Positions 19,508 through 28,241 are shown, counted from the first letter of the stretch. The stretch: 64,000 nucleotides of DNA from Streptomyces sp. F001 (GCF_004187715.1 NZ_QZWF01000002.1:1116001-1180000); one strand, 5' to 3'. A program made the numbers and translations. The notes: generated by a model not told the origin, from the sequence alone.

Positions 19508-20601
19508 ATGGCCACCGCTGCGCGGAACCCGAGAGACGTCCCCTTCCGGGCGGGCGACACGGACGGTGGTGCTGATAGGGCTGTCAGCTGCGGAGCAAGC
19601 CCTGCGGACGGCGAGTTCAGCGGGCGGGCGGCTGGTCGACCTGGTGCGTCGCGAGAACCAGGGAGCCGGCCAGGCCTGCCCGTGGGACCTGGTCGTCTCC
19701 TCAACGCCTCGCCCCAGCACAGGGCCGCCGCCGCTTGGATCGTCGCTGACGAGATAATGAAGTCCCGCACAGGGATCAACAAGGACGCCTATGCACTGTG
19801 GCGGGATTCCACCCTCGACGACACCACCCTGCAAGGGCGCGAGCACAGCACTGTTCATTCTTTCGCCTACCCGGTCTTCGGCGCGGCCGGGGCACAGAAG
19901 AAGGCCAATCATGGGCTGGCCGGCTACACCGGCGAGTGGCTGTGGTACCTCATCACCCGGGATATGGCTCCCGGCCCGGGGCACGCGGTCGAATTCCTCA
20001 GCGTCCCGGGCCCGACCGTAAGCGACAGCGGCGGCGACGGCATGATCGTCCACCGGGTAGACGGCACTGCGCAGAGCTTCGTCTTCCGCCTGTGGGAGAT
20101 GAAAAAGTACAGCGCCAAGGCCGATGACCCCGCCAACACCATCCGCGGGGCGTGGCAGCAGCTCAACACCAAGGGCTCCATCTACCTGGGCCAGATGCCC
20201 TGGGCCGACCGGCAACTGGCTGCGGACACCCGCGTCTTCCTCAGCAGCGTGGTGCAGCAGTGGGTCGACGCGCAACCCACCGGCAGCGGCGGGGTGAGCG
20301 TAGCCCTGAACACCTCGGCGACACCCCAAAAGGCATTCCACCTGTCGGTCTCCTCGGTGACCTGCTCTCTGGCAGAACCGTCTCCACACCGCTGACCCGC
20401 ATCGACGCCGCCCAGCCAGCAGGCGGCCCCCTCTCCCTCACCTGCGCAACCCCCACCATCGAAGCCATTCGCGACGGCCGGCGCATCGCCACCGTCCCTG
20501 CGGACCACCACCTCGATGTCCTCGCCGCTCTCGACAGCGGTCTGGAACTGCAACACGTCCTGAGAAGAGGGCGCCTTTACACCACGCGCACCGCCAGGTA
20601 G
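19508..20601 (+). CDS. PD-(D/E)XK nuclease-like protein, partner of the large ATPase, two probable frameshifts
   Basis: The central, well-supported part contains HSFAYPVFGAAGAQKKANHG, then GGDGMIVHRVDG, then FRLWEMKKYSAK. These give the Asp ... Glu-x-Lys pattern of PD-(D/E)XK nucleases. Two indels are likely. At about 19696-19703 the preceding segment VLIGLSAAEQALRTASS ... CPWDLVVS lies in a different frame. At about 20342-20350 the C-terminal part (GLLGDLLSGRTVSTPLTRID and DHHLDVLAALDSGLELQHVL) lies in another frame ending at TAG 20599-20601. The start is therefore uncertain: ATG 19508 in the central frame or GTG 19566 in the first frame. The spacing from the ATPase gene suggests one transcript. 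The likely role is the effector nuclease of a two-gene system, which is an inference. Confidence 0.55.
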
Positions 20602-20659
20602 TCGTCCACCCGGCACCTGCGCGGCGGTACCCGGCTGCGGTCAGTCAGTAGACGGATCT

Positions 20660-20835
20660 TCGATCCGGCCTTGCCACGGTCAGTCGGATTGGGTCCGGTC
20701 AGTGGCCCCCATTGCTGCCCGCATACTGGCGGAGTCGATCGCGCACCGCGACTTCAGTGCAGCTCGCCACGGGCACCGAGCTCGACCAGGACCACGCTGT
20801 GGAGCCGGGCCCAGACTGTGGACGGACCGGATGAC
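20660..20835 (-). pseudogene. Remnant of an IS5-family transposase
   Basis: Translated on the minus strand, short pieces in shifting frames read like an IS5-type DDE transposase: RCAIDSASM, then TGPNPTD.GKAGSK.RLLTD, around the first catalytic Asp. Only about 60 codons remain, frames are broken, and no terminal repeats are seen. It marks an old insertion just after the nuclease-like gene. Bases 20836-21026 hold nothing recognisable apart from the leader of the next gene. Confidence 0.5.
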
Positions 20836-21026
20836 TCAGTCGTGGAACTGCCTCGACATTCATTTCGAATAGAGATTCGATTGATGGGGGTTCGGAAAGG
20901 TATCAGTAGCGGTCGCATACCCGTGTACGCATCCCGCTACTGCGGTTGGGACGGCATCGTTAGGCAGCGCAACGTGACGGACGGCAGGCGTCGAGGCGGC
21001 TTGGACGTGAGGGTGGAGGGGGACCG

Positions 21027-21794
21027 GTGAGTGACCGCAGTTCTATCGAGTGGACCGAGGCGACCTGGAATCCGACGACGGGCTGCGACCGGGTGTCGGC
21101 CGGATGCGACAACTGCTACGCGCTCACGCTCGCCAAGCGGCTGAAGGCGATGGGGTCGGCGAAGTATCAGAACGACGGGGATCCCCGTACCTCCGGTCCG
21201 GGTTTCGGGCTGACCGTGCATCCGCAGGCGCTGCGGGTGCCGCTGGGCTGGCGCACGCCGCGCACGGTGTTCGTGAACTCCATGAGCGATCTCTTCCACG
21301 CCCGGGTCCCCCTGGACTACGTGCAGCGCGTGTTCAATGTGATGGCATCGACGCCGCAGCACACCTATCAGGTCCTGACCAAGCGGGCGCGGCGGCTACG
21401 ACAGGTTGCGGACCGGCTCCAGTGGCCGGGGAATCTGTGGATGGGCGTGTCGGTGGAGAGCGCGAAGGAACTGCCGCGCGTGGACGATCTACGGCTGGTG
21501 CCGGCGTCGGTGCGGTTCCTGTCGTGTGAGCCCCTGCTCGGCCCGCTCACGGGTTTGGATCTGGACGGCATCGACTGGGCGATCGTCGGCGGTGAGTCCG
21601 GCCTGGGAGCCCGGCCGATGGACCTGGCCTGGGTCGGTGACATCGTCGAGCAGTGCAGGCAGTCCGGGACGGCGCCGTTCGTCAAGCAGCTCGGCTCGTG
21701 CTGGAACAAGACCCATCACAAGGACATCGCACGCTTCCCCGCCGACCTGCGGGTGCGCGAGTATCCGCAAGCCCGGGACCGTGCCCCGGCCTGA
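21027..21794 (+). CDS. DUF5131 (Gp37/Gp68-type) three-Cys-motif protein
   Basis: GTG start at 21027 after GTGGAGGGGGACCG. IEWTEATWNPTTGC followed by SAGCDNCYA gives the Cys-x6-Cys-x2-Cys cluster that defines the phage Gp37/Gp68 (DUF5131) family. TVFVNSMSDLFHARVPLDYV and DWAIVGGESGLGARPM are also family-typical. The cluster resembles an Fe-S or radical-SAM-like site, but the reaction is unknown. At 255 residues it is full length. It faces its usual partner TcmP convergently, with only 11 bases between the stops. Confidence 0.88.
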   Translation: MSDRSSIEWTEATWNPTTGCDRVSAGCDNCYALTLAKRLKAMGSAKYQNDGDPRTSGPGFGLTVHPQALRVPLGWRTPRTVFVNSMSDLFHARVPLDYVQRVFNVMASTPQHTYQVLTKRARRLRQVADRLQWPGNLWMGVSVESAKELPRVDDLRLVPASVRFLSCEPLLGPLTGLDLDGIDWAIVGGESGLGARPMDLAWVGDIVEQCRQSGTAPFVKQLGSCWNKTHHKDIARFPADLRVREYPQARDRAPA

Positions 21795-21805
21795 ACGGTG
21801 GGACG

Positions 21806-22921
21806 TCAGGCGGCAGCAGGGAGGCTCACCTGGCTCTTGCTGGTGAGCTTGCCCGACGAAAGGATCACCACGGAGCCGTCCTGACGCATCTGCCGCACCG
21901 CCTTCAAAGCGTGCGTGGGCATCCAGCGGGAAGTCTCGGTCAGCAGCCACTGCCCGACCGCCTCCACCGTGGCGGGACCGGACACGAGCCGTTGCGCCAC
22001 CAGCTCCAGCAGCTCCGGGTCGCACGTCTCGAACGCCTGGAAGAGGTCGAGCTGACCGACAGGCTGGGCGCCGCGGGTGCGGGGATCCTGGAAGCTTTCG
22101 CCGTCGCGGTCGTCGACGTTCCACATCGCTTCCTTCATCGCCTTCAGGCCCGCATCGCTGCCGGTGCCGAACACCAGGTACAGAGGCTGCCCGGTGCGCG
22201 GCACCAGCCGGAACTGCAGCTGGTAGGCGAAGCCTGCTCGCCGCAGCGCGCTGCGGTAGGTGCCCAGCCAGGCCCGCCATCGTTCATCGGGCCGGGCCTC
22301 GTCCGCGGCCGGCGCCCAGTGCTGACGGCCGCCGAAGACCGTGTCGAGGACGTCGGCGTTCAGTTCTTCCCTGCGGCTGAACCAGTTGGGCCCGAAGGTG
22401 GTGATGACCTCGCTGGAACGGTTGCGGGCGATCCTGCGCGTCACCTCCAGCGGCACGTTCACGCTGCCCCAGCTGTCGAAGATCCCGAGAATGGGATGGC
22501 CCCACGCTTGCAGCTCGGTCAGCACCGCAATGCTGTCCCGTCCCGCCTCCCCACGGCGGACCTCCACCCGCACCGGAAGCTCCGACAGGTTGCCGAACCG
22601 GCCGGTCAGTTCGGACACAAGGTGTTCGTGGCGGGCCCGGTCCTTCTCGATGAAGACCAGGTGCACCCGCTCAGGAGTGAGGTTCATCCGGTCAACGGCG
22701 GTGTGGTTCAGCAGCCGGTCCAGGATGAACACCGGGGAACCGGGCTCTCCGCCCTCGTATCGGCCCGGTCCGGCGAACGCGTCCAGCAGTGTCACCCGGG
22801 GTCGGCTGTATCCGGTGCGCTGCGACGTCTGCAGCAGGATCGGCCACCACGCATCGAGATACCTCTGGTAGAGGCGATGCTTGGCTGCCGTAGCAGGCTC
22901 CAGCGGCCACAGAACACCCAT
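21806..22921 (-). CDS. tcmP: Three-Cys-motif partner protein TcmP
   Basis: ATG at 22921 with GAGGGGG six bases upstream. I prefer this to a longer start at 22969. The motifs KHRLYQRYLDAWWPILLQ, VTLLDAFAGPGRYEGGEPGS and VHLVFIEKD fit the TcmP family, whose DAFAGPGRY element resembles an AdoMet-binding methyltransferase fold. TcmP genes occur next to DUF5131 genes in many bacteria and phages, as here. The C-terminus carries a winged-helix-like region (TSRWMPTHALKAVRQM). At 371 residues it looks complete. Its biochemical role is unknown. Confidence 0.85.
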   Translation of the reverse strand: MGVLWPLEPATAAKHRLYQRYLDAWWPILLQTSQRTGYSRPRVTLLDAFAGPGRYEGGEPGSPVFILDRLLNHTAVDRMNLTPERVHLVFIEKDRARHEHLVSELTGRFGNLSELPVRVEVRRGEAGRDSIAVLTELQAWGHPILGIFDSWGSVNVPLEVTRRIARNRSSEVITTFGPNWFSRREELNADVLDTVFGGRQHWAPAADEARPDERWRAWLGTYRSALRRAGFAYQLQFRLVPRTGQPLYLVFGTGSDAGLKAMKEAMWNVDDRDGESFQDPRTRGAQPVGQLDLFQAFETCDPELLELVAQRLVSGPATVEAVGQWLLTETSRWMPTHALKAVRQMRQDGSVVILSSGKLTSKSQVSLPAAA

Positions 22922-23019
22922 GCCGGCCCCCTCGGTCAACAGAATGTGCACCGATTGTCCGCTGAGCATCCGTCAGACACCAGAGCGCCTTTCCTCCGAT
23001 CCGAGACCCATTGCGGGCC

Positions 23020-23265
23020 GTGAGTGAGGGTTCGCACGTTTCCGGTGCGGCCGAGGCGTACGCCGCAGCCCTCGCCTCGTTTTCGGCGACCTGCCGCCTC
23101 GAGGCACCGGTCGGCCGAGTCGAACCGCTCCAGGCAGACGTGGCATTGCAGAGTGCCCGCGGCCGATCGGCCAGAGACGCCCAGTTGGTTGCGCTGTTCC
23201 GTGAAGCAAGGGATCTTGGGCGCGTCGCGCGCCTGGGCTTTGCACGTTGGTGTATGCAGACCTGA
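23020..23265 (+). CDS. Small hypothetical protein, weak support
   Basis: From a GTG at 23020 an 81-codon frame runs with a helix-forming, Ala-rich product (GAAEAYAAALASFSATC) and moderate third-position GC bias. No ribosome-binding site is clear. It lies in the gap between tcmP and the sigma-like gene and may be the first gene of the latter's transcript, or merely open by chance. Confidence 0.3.
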   Translation: MSEGSHVSGAAEAYAAALASFSATCRLEAPVGRVEPLQADVALQSARGRSARDAQLVALFREARDLGRVARLGFARWCMQT

Positions 23266-23316
23266 AGGTCGGCCGCTGCAGGCGCCGAGCGGGGAGCATG
23301 GGATCGGGGGTGGCTC

Positions 23317-24264
23317 GTGGCCAGCGGGGCTTTCGAGGAGCTGCAGACCGGCGAGTTCGGGCCGGCCACGTTTGATCTGCTGCGGCGGCTGGTCCACCAG
23401 GTGCGCCGTGCCTCCGGCTTTCCGCCCCCGGAAGGACACACCGTCTGGAGCGATGACGCGGCCTACGACGTGATCCGTGCGATGTGGTCCCAGAAAGGGG
23501 GACAGCGGTTCGTGACCATCTGCTTCGTCCAGGCCGCCGACGAGGCCTCCCTGGAGCGACTGTTCCTCACGTCGATCAAGAACTTCCTTATCGATGAGGC
23601 GAAGAAGACGCCGCGGGGCAAGCTCCGGCGCCGCATCGCCCGCTTGATGAGCGAGGACACGGCCTACCGGAAGAGCAGCGGTTCACCGCCGCGCTGGGCG
23701 CTGGCCGAGCATGCCGAGGGAGCTGTGTGGCAGGGAGATCTCGACGATCTCATCGCACAGGCGGCAAGCGTGACAGGTGTCGGCATCACCCGATGGAACC
23801 ATTCCGGCCCCACACCCAAGCAGACGGCCCATGCCCTCAAGACCATCCTCCTGCGCGTGCTCCAGTACGCCCAGGGAGCGGTGCGGGAGGAAGACCTCGC
23901 CAAGGTCCTCGAGGCCCGGTTCGACCTCCTGGCACCGGCCTGCTTCACCGCGCTGTACGCCGATGAAGGGACCGTCGCCGAACTCGTCGACCAGCACGCG
24001 GCCATCACCGCACCGGACCCCACGGGAGTCGACGGAGTGGCCGAGGACATCTGGCAGCGCCTCTCACCCAACGAACGCCTGTTGCTTCCCTACCTCGACA
24101 AGGACGCCCATCACGCGGCGCAGCTGCTGGAGATCCGGCAAGCTCATGCGGCTGCCGTCCTGTCGAACCTCAAGACAGCGCTCCGTATCGCCCTATCCGC
24201 GGACAGCGACCCCCAGGCGGTCATGACCGCCCTGTTGCGGCGCTGCGGCGACGCTCCTTCGTGA
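23317..24264 (+). CDS. Sigma-factor-like protein upstream of the ubiquitin-like locus
   Basis: GTG at 23317 with GGGGGTGG just upstream. The N-terminal third (RLFLTSIKNFLIDEAKKTPR then GKLRRRIARLM) resembles the end of sigma-70 region 2 in divergent extracytoplasmic-type sigma factors. The last 60 residues (NERLLLPYLDKDAHHAAQLL then VLSNLKTALRIAL) resemble the region 4 helix-turn-helix. The middle is an alpha-helical linker of about 130 residues, longer than in ordinary ECF sigma factors. The gene heads a set that includes an ImmA/IrrE peptidase. A damage- or phage-triggered switch (sigma, inhibitor, peptidase) is a reasonable but unproven reading. No membrane segment is seen. Confidence 0.5.
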   Translation: MASGAFEELQTGEFGPATFDLLRRLVHQVRRASGFPPPEGHTVWSDDAAYDVIRAMWSQKGGQRFVTICFVQAADEASLERLFLTSIKNFLIDEAKKTPRGKLRRRIARLMSEDTAYRKSSGSPPRWALAEHAEGAVWQGDLDDLIAQAASVTGVGITRWNHSGPTPKQTAHALKTILLRVLQYAQGAVREEDLAKVLEARFDLLAPACFTALYADEGTVAELVDQHAAITAPDPTGVDGVAEDIWQRLSPNERLLLPYLDKDAHHAAQLLEIRQAHAAAVLSNLKTALRIALSADSDPQAVMTALLRRCGDAPS

Positions 24265-24272
24265 ACAGCCCC

Positions 24273-24284
24273 AGTTACGTCGTC
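24273..24284 (+). promoter_or_regulatory. Motif AGTTACGTCGTC, copy 1
   Basis: A perfect 12-base match to 26335-26346. It lies nine bases after the sigma-like gene stop and 60 bases before the likely ATG of the next gene. It may be a promoter element or operator shared by the two transcripts. Confidence 0.3.
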
Positions 24285-24344
24285 TGGATCCGGTGAGAAG
24301 AGAATGCGCTGATGGACCACAGCCGAGGAGACGGGGGAGACGGT

Positions 24345-25253
24345 ATGAGCTCTGTCCACACCACTGCCTACCAACGGCTGGTGGCTGCCGCAGCGGGACT
24401 GAAGGTGCCCGACGCCGTCCGCCAGGTGGCCTCCGCACCACCCCAGGACCCGCAGCCGGGCCAGATCTGGCGCGCAGCATGGGAGGACACCATCCAGCTG
24501 CTGCTGATCACAGCGGCCGGCGACGATGACACCCTGTGCGCCGTGCCGGCCTCCTTCGAACGGTACGCCGACCCCGACACCCTACTCCTGCCCGCTCCCG
24601 CGACCACCCTGGAACAGCCACTGGCCCTGTGGTGGGGCCTGGAAACGACCCTTCCGTGGTGTGTGCTGGACCGGCAGGTCAGCGAGCTGACGGGCCGCCC
24701 TCCCGTCCTCACCGCCCGTACGCTTGCCGCCGCCGTGCCCGGCACGCAGTGGGGGAGTGGCCCAGCCTTGTCCGCGCCGACCATCGAGTACCGCGGAGTC
24801 CTGGCCGATCAGCTCGCGCTCTTTGCCTCGGCGCAGTGGGCTCCCCAAGGATCGGGAGGCCTCAACCAGCTGTTTCGTGACCACGGCATCAGTGCCCCGC
24901 TTCTCGGGGCCGAACTGAAATTGCCGCCGCCCCAGGCTCTCGCCGTCTGGAGGGGGCAACTGGCCCTGACCGCTGACCAGGCCGCCACGCTCGCCGATCG
25001 CCTCAAGCAGCCGGCCAGTCAGCTGCTCGAGGCCAACCCCGCCTTGCCGTCCGCCGTCGTGCACGAACTTAACCGTCCCCTGCGCCGCAAGCAGGTGAAG
25101 GCGCTCGCCGCTCAGCACGACGAGACCGAGCGCGATGCCCGGCTGCGCGCCGCCTACGGTATCTACACGCTCGCGGCACGCGACGACGACCGCACGCAGC
25201 CGAACTGGACGGCACGCACGGACCGCTACTTCGAACTGCGTCTGGGCGAATAG
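24345..25253 (+). CDS. Unknown protein with C-terminal HTH-like region, between the sigma-like and ImmA/IrrE genes
   Basis: ATG at 24345 behind ACGGGGGAGACGGT; an in-frame ATG at 24312 is a weaker alternative. The first 150 residues are mixed alpha/beta without a motif I recognise (GQIWRAAWEDTIQLLLITAA). The second half is helical: LTADQAATLADRLKQPASQL followed by LNRPLRRKQVKALAAQHDE looks like an HTH-type DNA-binding or protein-contact region. It ends 12 bases before the metallopeptidase gene, so the two are co-transcribed. By position it could be the peptidase substrate or an anti-sigma-like regulator, but nothing in the sequence proves that. Confidence 0.5.
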   Translation: MSSVHTTAYQRLVAAAAGLKVPDAVRQVASAPPQDPQPGQIWRAAWEDTIQLLLITAAGDDDTLCAVPASFERYADPDTLLLPAPATTLEQPLALWWGLETTLPWCVLDRQVSELTGRPPVLTARTLAAAVPGTQWGSGPALSAPTIEYRGVLADQLALFASAQWAPQGSGGLNQLFRDHGISAPLLGAELKLPPPQALAVWRGQLALTADQAATLADRLKQPASQLLEANPALPSAVVHELNRPLRRKQVKALAAQHDETERDARLRAAYGIYTLAARDDDRTQPNWTARTDRYFELRLGE

Positions 25254-25265
25254 GGGGCACAGCGC

Positions 25266-26291
25266 GTGGTCAACTACGTGCTCGCCGGCGCTGCCCGGAC
25301 CCAGGCCGCTGCGATGATCCAGGAACTCGAAGCGGCTCGTCCCGGCGCGGTCGAGCGCCTGGCACAAGGCGCCCTCGCGGAGCTGAGAACCTGGCCCGAG
25401 CTGACCGTCCTGGAGGTCGACGAGAATCTGACGGAACAAGGGTGCAGCGTCGCCGGAGCGTATGACTTCGGCCCGCCACCGCACCTGTCCGTCGCCACGT
25501 CCGCCAGCCGTGCACGGCGGGACTTCACCGCCCTACACGAATTGGGCCACCACCTGCAGAAGAACAGCTTCGCCCTCATGGAGCCCTTCGGCAGGGAACC
25601 CGACGGTGGCCTCCTTCTGGAGGATGCAGCCTGCGACGCGTTCGCAGCCGAGATCCTGCTCCCCGCGCCCCTCGTCAACCAGCACCTGGACACCAAGGGA
25701 CCCACCGCGTCGACGGTCACCCAGCTGTGGCAGGCGAGCAACGCCTCCCGCATGGCGGTCTGCGTTCGAGCCGTCCAGCGTCTCCCTGCCCCTGGCCACA
25801 TCCTCCTCCTAGACACCACAGGACACCTCGCCTTCGCGGCATCCCACGGCCTTCCGCCCCTGCGACGCGGCAGTTTCCAAGGCGACATAGCCGTCATCGA
25901 CCGCGCGCTGACCGGTTCCGGCCACGCACGTGGGCTGACCCAGGTTCGCTACCGCGACGGCATCCTTGGACGGCAACTCCACACCGACACCGCGTCCATG
26001 GACGGCTACCTCGTCGCCGTCCTCGTCACCGACTCCGCCCCCTGGCGCACCTTCACCCCACCCACCCGCGACACCGGCCCCCAGTCACGCGACTACATCT
26101 GCGCGAACTGCGACGAGGAGTACCGCTCCTTCGACCCCGCCTGCCAGCGCTGCCACATCCCCCCGTGCCCCGACTGCGGCCGCTGCGCCTGCCCGCCCCG
26201 CGTCACCGAACGCCTCTGCCCAGGCTGCTTCACCCTGCACCCGCCCTCGATGTTCCCCTCGGGCAGCGACCGCTGCCTCAACTGCGACTGA
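25266..26291 (+). CDS. ImmA/IrrE-family metallopeptidase with C-terminal zinc-ribbon region
   Basis: GTG start at 25266, 12 bases after the preceding stop. The zinc-peptidase motif is clear: FTALHELGHHLQ (HExxH), then EDAACDAFAAEILLP supplying the third ligand, at about residues 90-140. A beta-rich middle domain follows. The last 65 residues form a Cys-rich double zinc ribbon: CANCDEEY ... CQRC ... CPDCGRCACPP ... LCPGC ... CLNC. ImmA/IrrE peptidases cleave repressors after DNA damage or element activation. Here the ribbon may bind nucleic acid or a modified substrate. It is followed by 147 bases and then the ubiquitin-like operon, so it could be either the regulator or the deconjugating peptidase of that system. 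Both are inferences. Confidence 0.8.
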   Translation: MVNYVLAGAARTQAAAMIQELEAARPGAVERLAQGALAELRTWPELTVLEVDENLTEQGCSVAGAYDFGPPPHLSVATSASRARRDFTALHELGHHLQKNSFALMEPFGREPDGGLLLEDAACDAFAAEILLPAPLVNQHLDTKGPTASTVTQLWQASNASRMAVCVRAVQRLPAPGHILLLDTTGHLAFAASHGLPPLRRGSFQGDIAVIDRALTGSGHARGLTQVRYRDGILGRQLHTDTASMDGYLVAVLVTDSAPWRTFTPPTRDTGPQSRDYICANCDEEYRSFDPACQRCHIPPCPDCGRCACPPRVTERLCPGCFTLHPPSMFPSGSDRCLNCD

Positions 26292-26334
26292 CGCTTCGAC
26301 ACCCCCATCTGCACCACGTTCACCCCTACCCGCG

Positions 26335-26346
26335 AGTTACGTCGTC
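26335..26346 (+). promoter_or_regulatory. Motif AGTTACGTCGTC, copy 2
   Basis: The second perfect copy of the 12-base motif at 24273-24284. It lies 43 bases after the metallopeptidase stop and 92 bases before the DUF3892 start, in the only gap that could hold a promoter for the ubiquitin-like operon. Confidence 0.3.
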
Positions 26347-26438
26347 CGTCCCAGGCGAAGCACCCCACCCAGGGGTGATCACGGAACCCGGGCGCCGGCC
26401 GCGGGCGCCGTCGGAACTTCGCCGGCAGGAACAGAACG

Positions 26439-26723
26439 ATGGCTATTCAGATCACCGCGGTGCGCCTGTCGACCGGCGGCACCACGCACGAACACATCAC
26501 CCACCTGTGGTGGACCGAGCAGGCGTCCCGCAAGACCGGCGACAACACGCGGGCGCAGATTGTCGACTGGATCGAGAACCAGGCCGGCAAGGCCTACACC
26601 AGCGACCGAGCCGGGCACCGCACGGAAGTCGCCGTGGTGGCGCCCGCCCGAGGCGAGAAGTACCTGAGGACCCACGCCGACGGCGTGTGGACCAACAACC
26701 TCCTCGCCCTTCCCCGGCGCTGA
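26439..26723 (+). CDS. DUF3892-family small protein
   Basis: ATG at 26439 after GCAGGAACAGAACG. The 94-residue product MAIQITAVRLSTGG ... HITHLWW ... VAVVAPARGEKYLRTHADGV matches the DUF3892 pattern, a small beta-rich single domain of unknown function. It is the first gene after the regulatory gap and is followed 113 bases later by the ubiquitin-like gene. DUF3892 proteins often sit beside nucleic-acid or modification genes, but no activity is known. Confidence 0.75.
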   Translation: MAIQITAVRLSTGGTTHEHITHLWWTEQASRKTGDNTRAQIVDWIENQAGKAYTSDRAGHRTEVAVVAPARGEKYLRTHADGVWTNNLLALPRR

Positions 26724-26836
26724 CCCGCCACACCAACACGGCTGTCCGGCGCGCCGCCCATGCGGTGGCCCGCCGGACGCTCGCCCCGCCCGGGGCACCT
26801 CCGGGCGAACACACGCCCCCTCACCTAGGAGGACCC

Positions 26837-27097
26837 ATGTCTCAGGACAGCCACGGGCCCGCGCCCGTCACGATCATCGTCAACGCCCGCCCGCACACCT
26901 GGAAGGCGAAGGAAATCACCTTCGAGCAGGTCGTCGACCTGGCCTACCCCGGCCAGCCGCCGAACGACCAGGACACCTACACCGTCCGCTACAGCCGCGG
27001 CCACGACGGCCACGGAACGGGCAGCCTCACCGCTGGCCACAGCGTCAGAGTGAAGAAGGGGATGGTCTTCGATGCCTACCGCACTTCTCGCTCGTGA
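26837..27097 (+). CDS. Ubiquitin-like (multiubiquitin-type) beta-grasp protein
   Basis: ATG at 26837 behind a strong TAGGAGGA. The 86 residues contain one beta-grasp unit: VTIIVNARPHTWKAKEITFE, then VVDLAYPGQPP, then YTVRYSRG, then GHSVRVKKGMVFDAYRTSRS. These correspond to the Multi_ubiq domain of bacterial ubiquitin-like proteins, present here as a single copy. It lacks a C-terminal Gly-Gly and ends in Ser, which is common in this family and raises the question of processing. It overlaps the E1 gene by 26 bases, so the two are translated together. The predicted role is the modifier that is activated by the E1-like enzyme. Confidence 0.85.
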   Translation: MSQDSHGPAPVTIIVNARPHTWKAKEITFEQVVDLAYPGQPPNDQDTYTVRYSRGHDGHGTGSLTAGHSVRVKKGMVFDAYRTSRS

Positions 27098-28241
27098 CCC
27101 GGACCTAACCCGCCTCCTCGACGACGGCTACGACGTCGTCGTCCACGCAGGCCACATCGTCGTCCGGCACATCCCGTACGTCACCGAGAACCGCACCGTC
27201 GAACACGGCTTCTTCGCCTACCCCGTGACCATCAGCGGGGACCGGCTGGTCTCCGGAACCGACCACCGCATCTGGTTCAGCGGCTCCGCTCCCTGCGACG
27301 AGCACGGCCGCCCCCTGGCCCTCGCCAATCCCGAGACCCGGGTGATCGCCGAGGGCATGCAGGCGAACTTCATGCTCTCCAGCAAACCCAGCCCCGACGG
27401 CTACCCCGACGAGTACACGAAGATCACCGCGTACGCGAGGATCATCGCCGACCAGGCGCAGGCACTCGACTCCTCGGCCACCGCAACTCCCGGCGCGGCA
27501 TGGCAGGAGATCGAGGATGATAGCCCCTTCGTCTACCGTGACACCGCCACCACCCGTGCCGGTATCGCGGCAATCAACCGCCGCTTCCGAGGCCACCGCA
27601 TCGTGATCGTTGGCCTCGGCGGCAGCGGGAGCTACATCCTCGACCAGGTCGCCAAGACCGAGGTCGATTCGATCCTCCTCATCGACGGCGACACCTTCGA
27701 CAACCACAACGCCTTCCGGGCCCCCGGCGCCCCCACCCTCGACACCCTCCGCGCCCGCCCGCCCAAGGCCACCCACTTCGCCTCGATCTACGCCGACATG
27801 CACCGCGGCGTGTCCGCCTGCGAGCAGTACCTCGACGAGGACAACCTCGACCTGCTCACCGGGGCCACGTTCGTGTTCCTCGCCTCCGACGCCGCCGCCG
27901 GCAAGCCGGCGATCATCGACTGGCTCGAAGTCCACGACGTACCGTTCATCGACGTCGGAATGGGCATCGAAGAGATCGACGGCCGCCTCAGCGGACTCCT
28001 GCGCGTCACCACCAGCCTCCCGGGCCGCCGAGACGCAGCCCGCCGCCGTATTCCCCAGCCGGCGCCCGAACGCGACGCCTATGCACGCAACATCCAGACC
28101 GCAGATCTCAACGCGCTCAACGCCGTCCTGGCCGTCATCCGCTGGAAACGCGCCATCGGCATCTACGCCGACGCCACCGGCGAGAGCCACACCACGTACT
28201 CACTGATCACTAACGAGATCGCCAACGAGGACCTGCCGTGA
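27072..28241 (+). CDS. E1-like ThiF-family adenylyltransferase with N-terminal DUF6791-like domain
   Basis: The ATG at 27072 lies inside the ubiquitin-like gene. Residues 1-150 (LLARDPDLTRLLDDGYDVVV ... WFSGSAPCDEHGRPL) resemble the domain fused to bacterial E1s in multiubiquitin loci. The conserved-looking Cys in SAPCDE could act like an E2 Cys, but that is a guess. Residues 175-385 are a ThiF/E1 Rossmann fold, with VGLGGSGSYILDQVAKTEVD, then the nucleotide- and Mg-binding LIDGDTFDNHN and the Arg in AFRAPG, then FVFLASDAAAGKPAIIDWL. It should adenylate the C-terminus of the ubiquitin-like protein. It overlaps the DUF6527 gene as GTGA. No separate JAB peptidase gene is present. Confidence 0.87.
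   Translation: MPTALLARDPDLTRLLDDGYDVVVHAGHIVVRHIPYVTENRTVEHGFFAYPVTISGDRLVSGTDHRIWFSGSAPCDEHGRPLALANPETRVIAEGMQANFMLSSKPSPDGYPDEYTKITAYARIIADQAQALDSSATATPGAAWQEIEDDSPFVYRDTATTRAGIAAINRRFRGHRIVIVGLGGSGSYILDQVAKTEVDSILLIDGDTFDNHNAFRAPGAPTLDTLRARPPKATHFASIYADMHRGVSACEQYLDEDNLDLLTGATFVFLASDAAAGKPAIIDWLEVHDVPFIDVGMGIEEIDGRLSGLLRVTTSLPGRRDAARRRIPQPAPERDAYARNIQTADLNALNAVLAVIRWKRAIGIYADATGESHTTYSLITNEIANEDLP

Noticed and set aside
20671..21030. Plus-strand hypothetical gene before DUF5131
   Set aside because: It has no ribosome site. The minus strand of the same DNA shows IS5 transposase fragments, so the frame is incidental.
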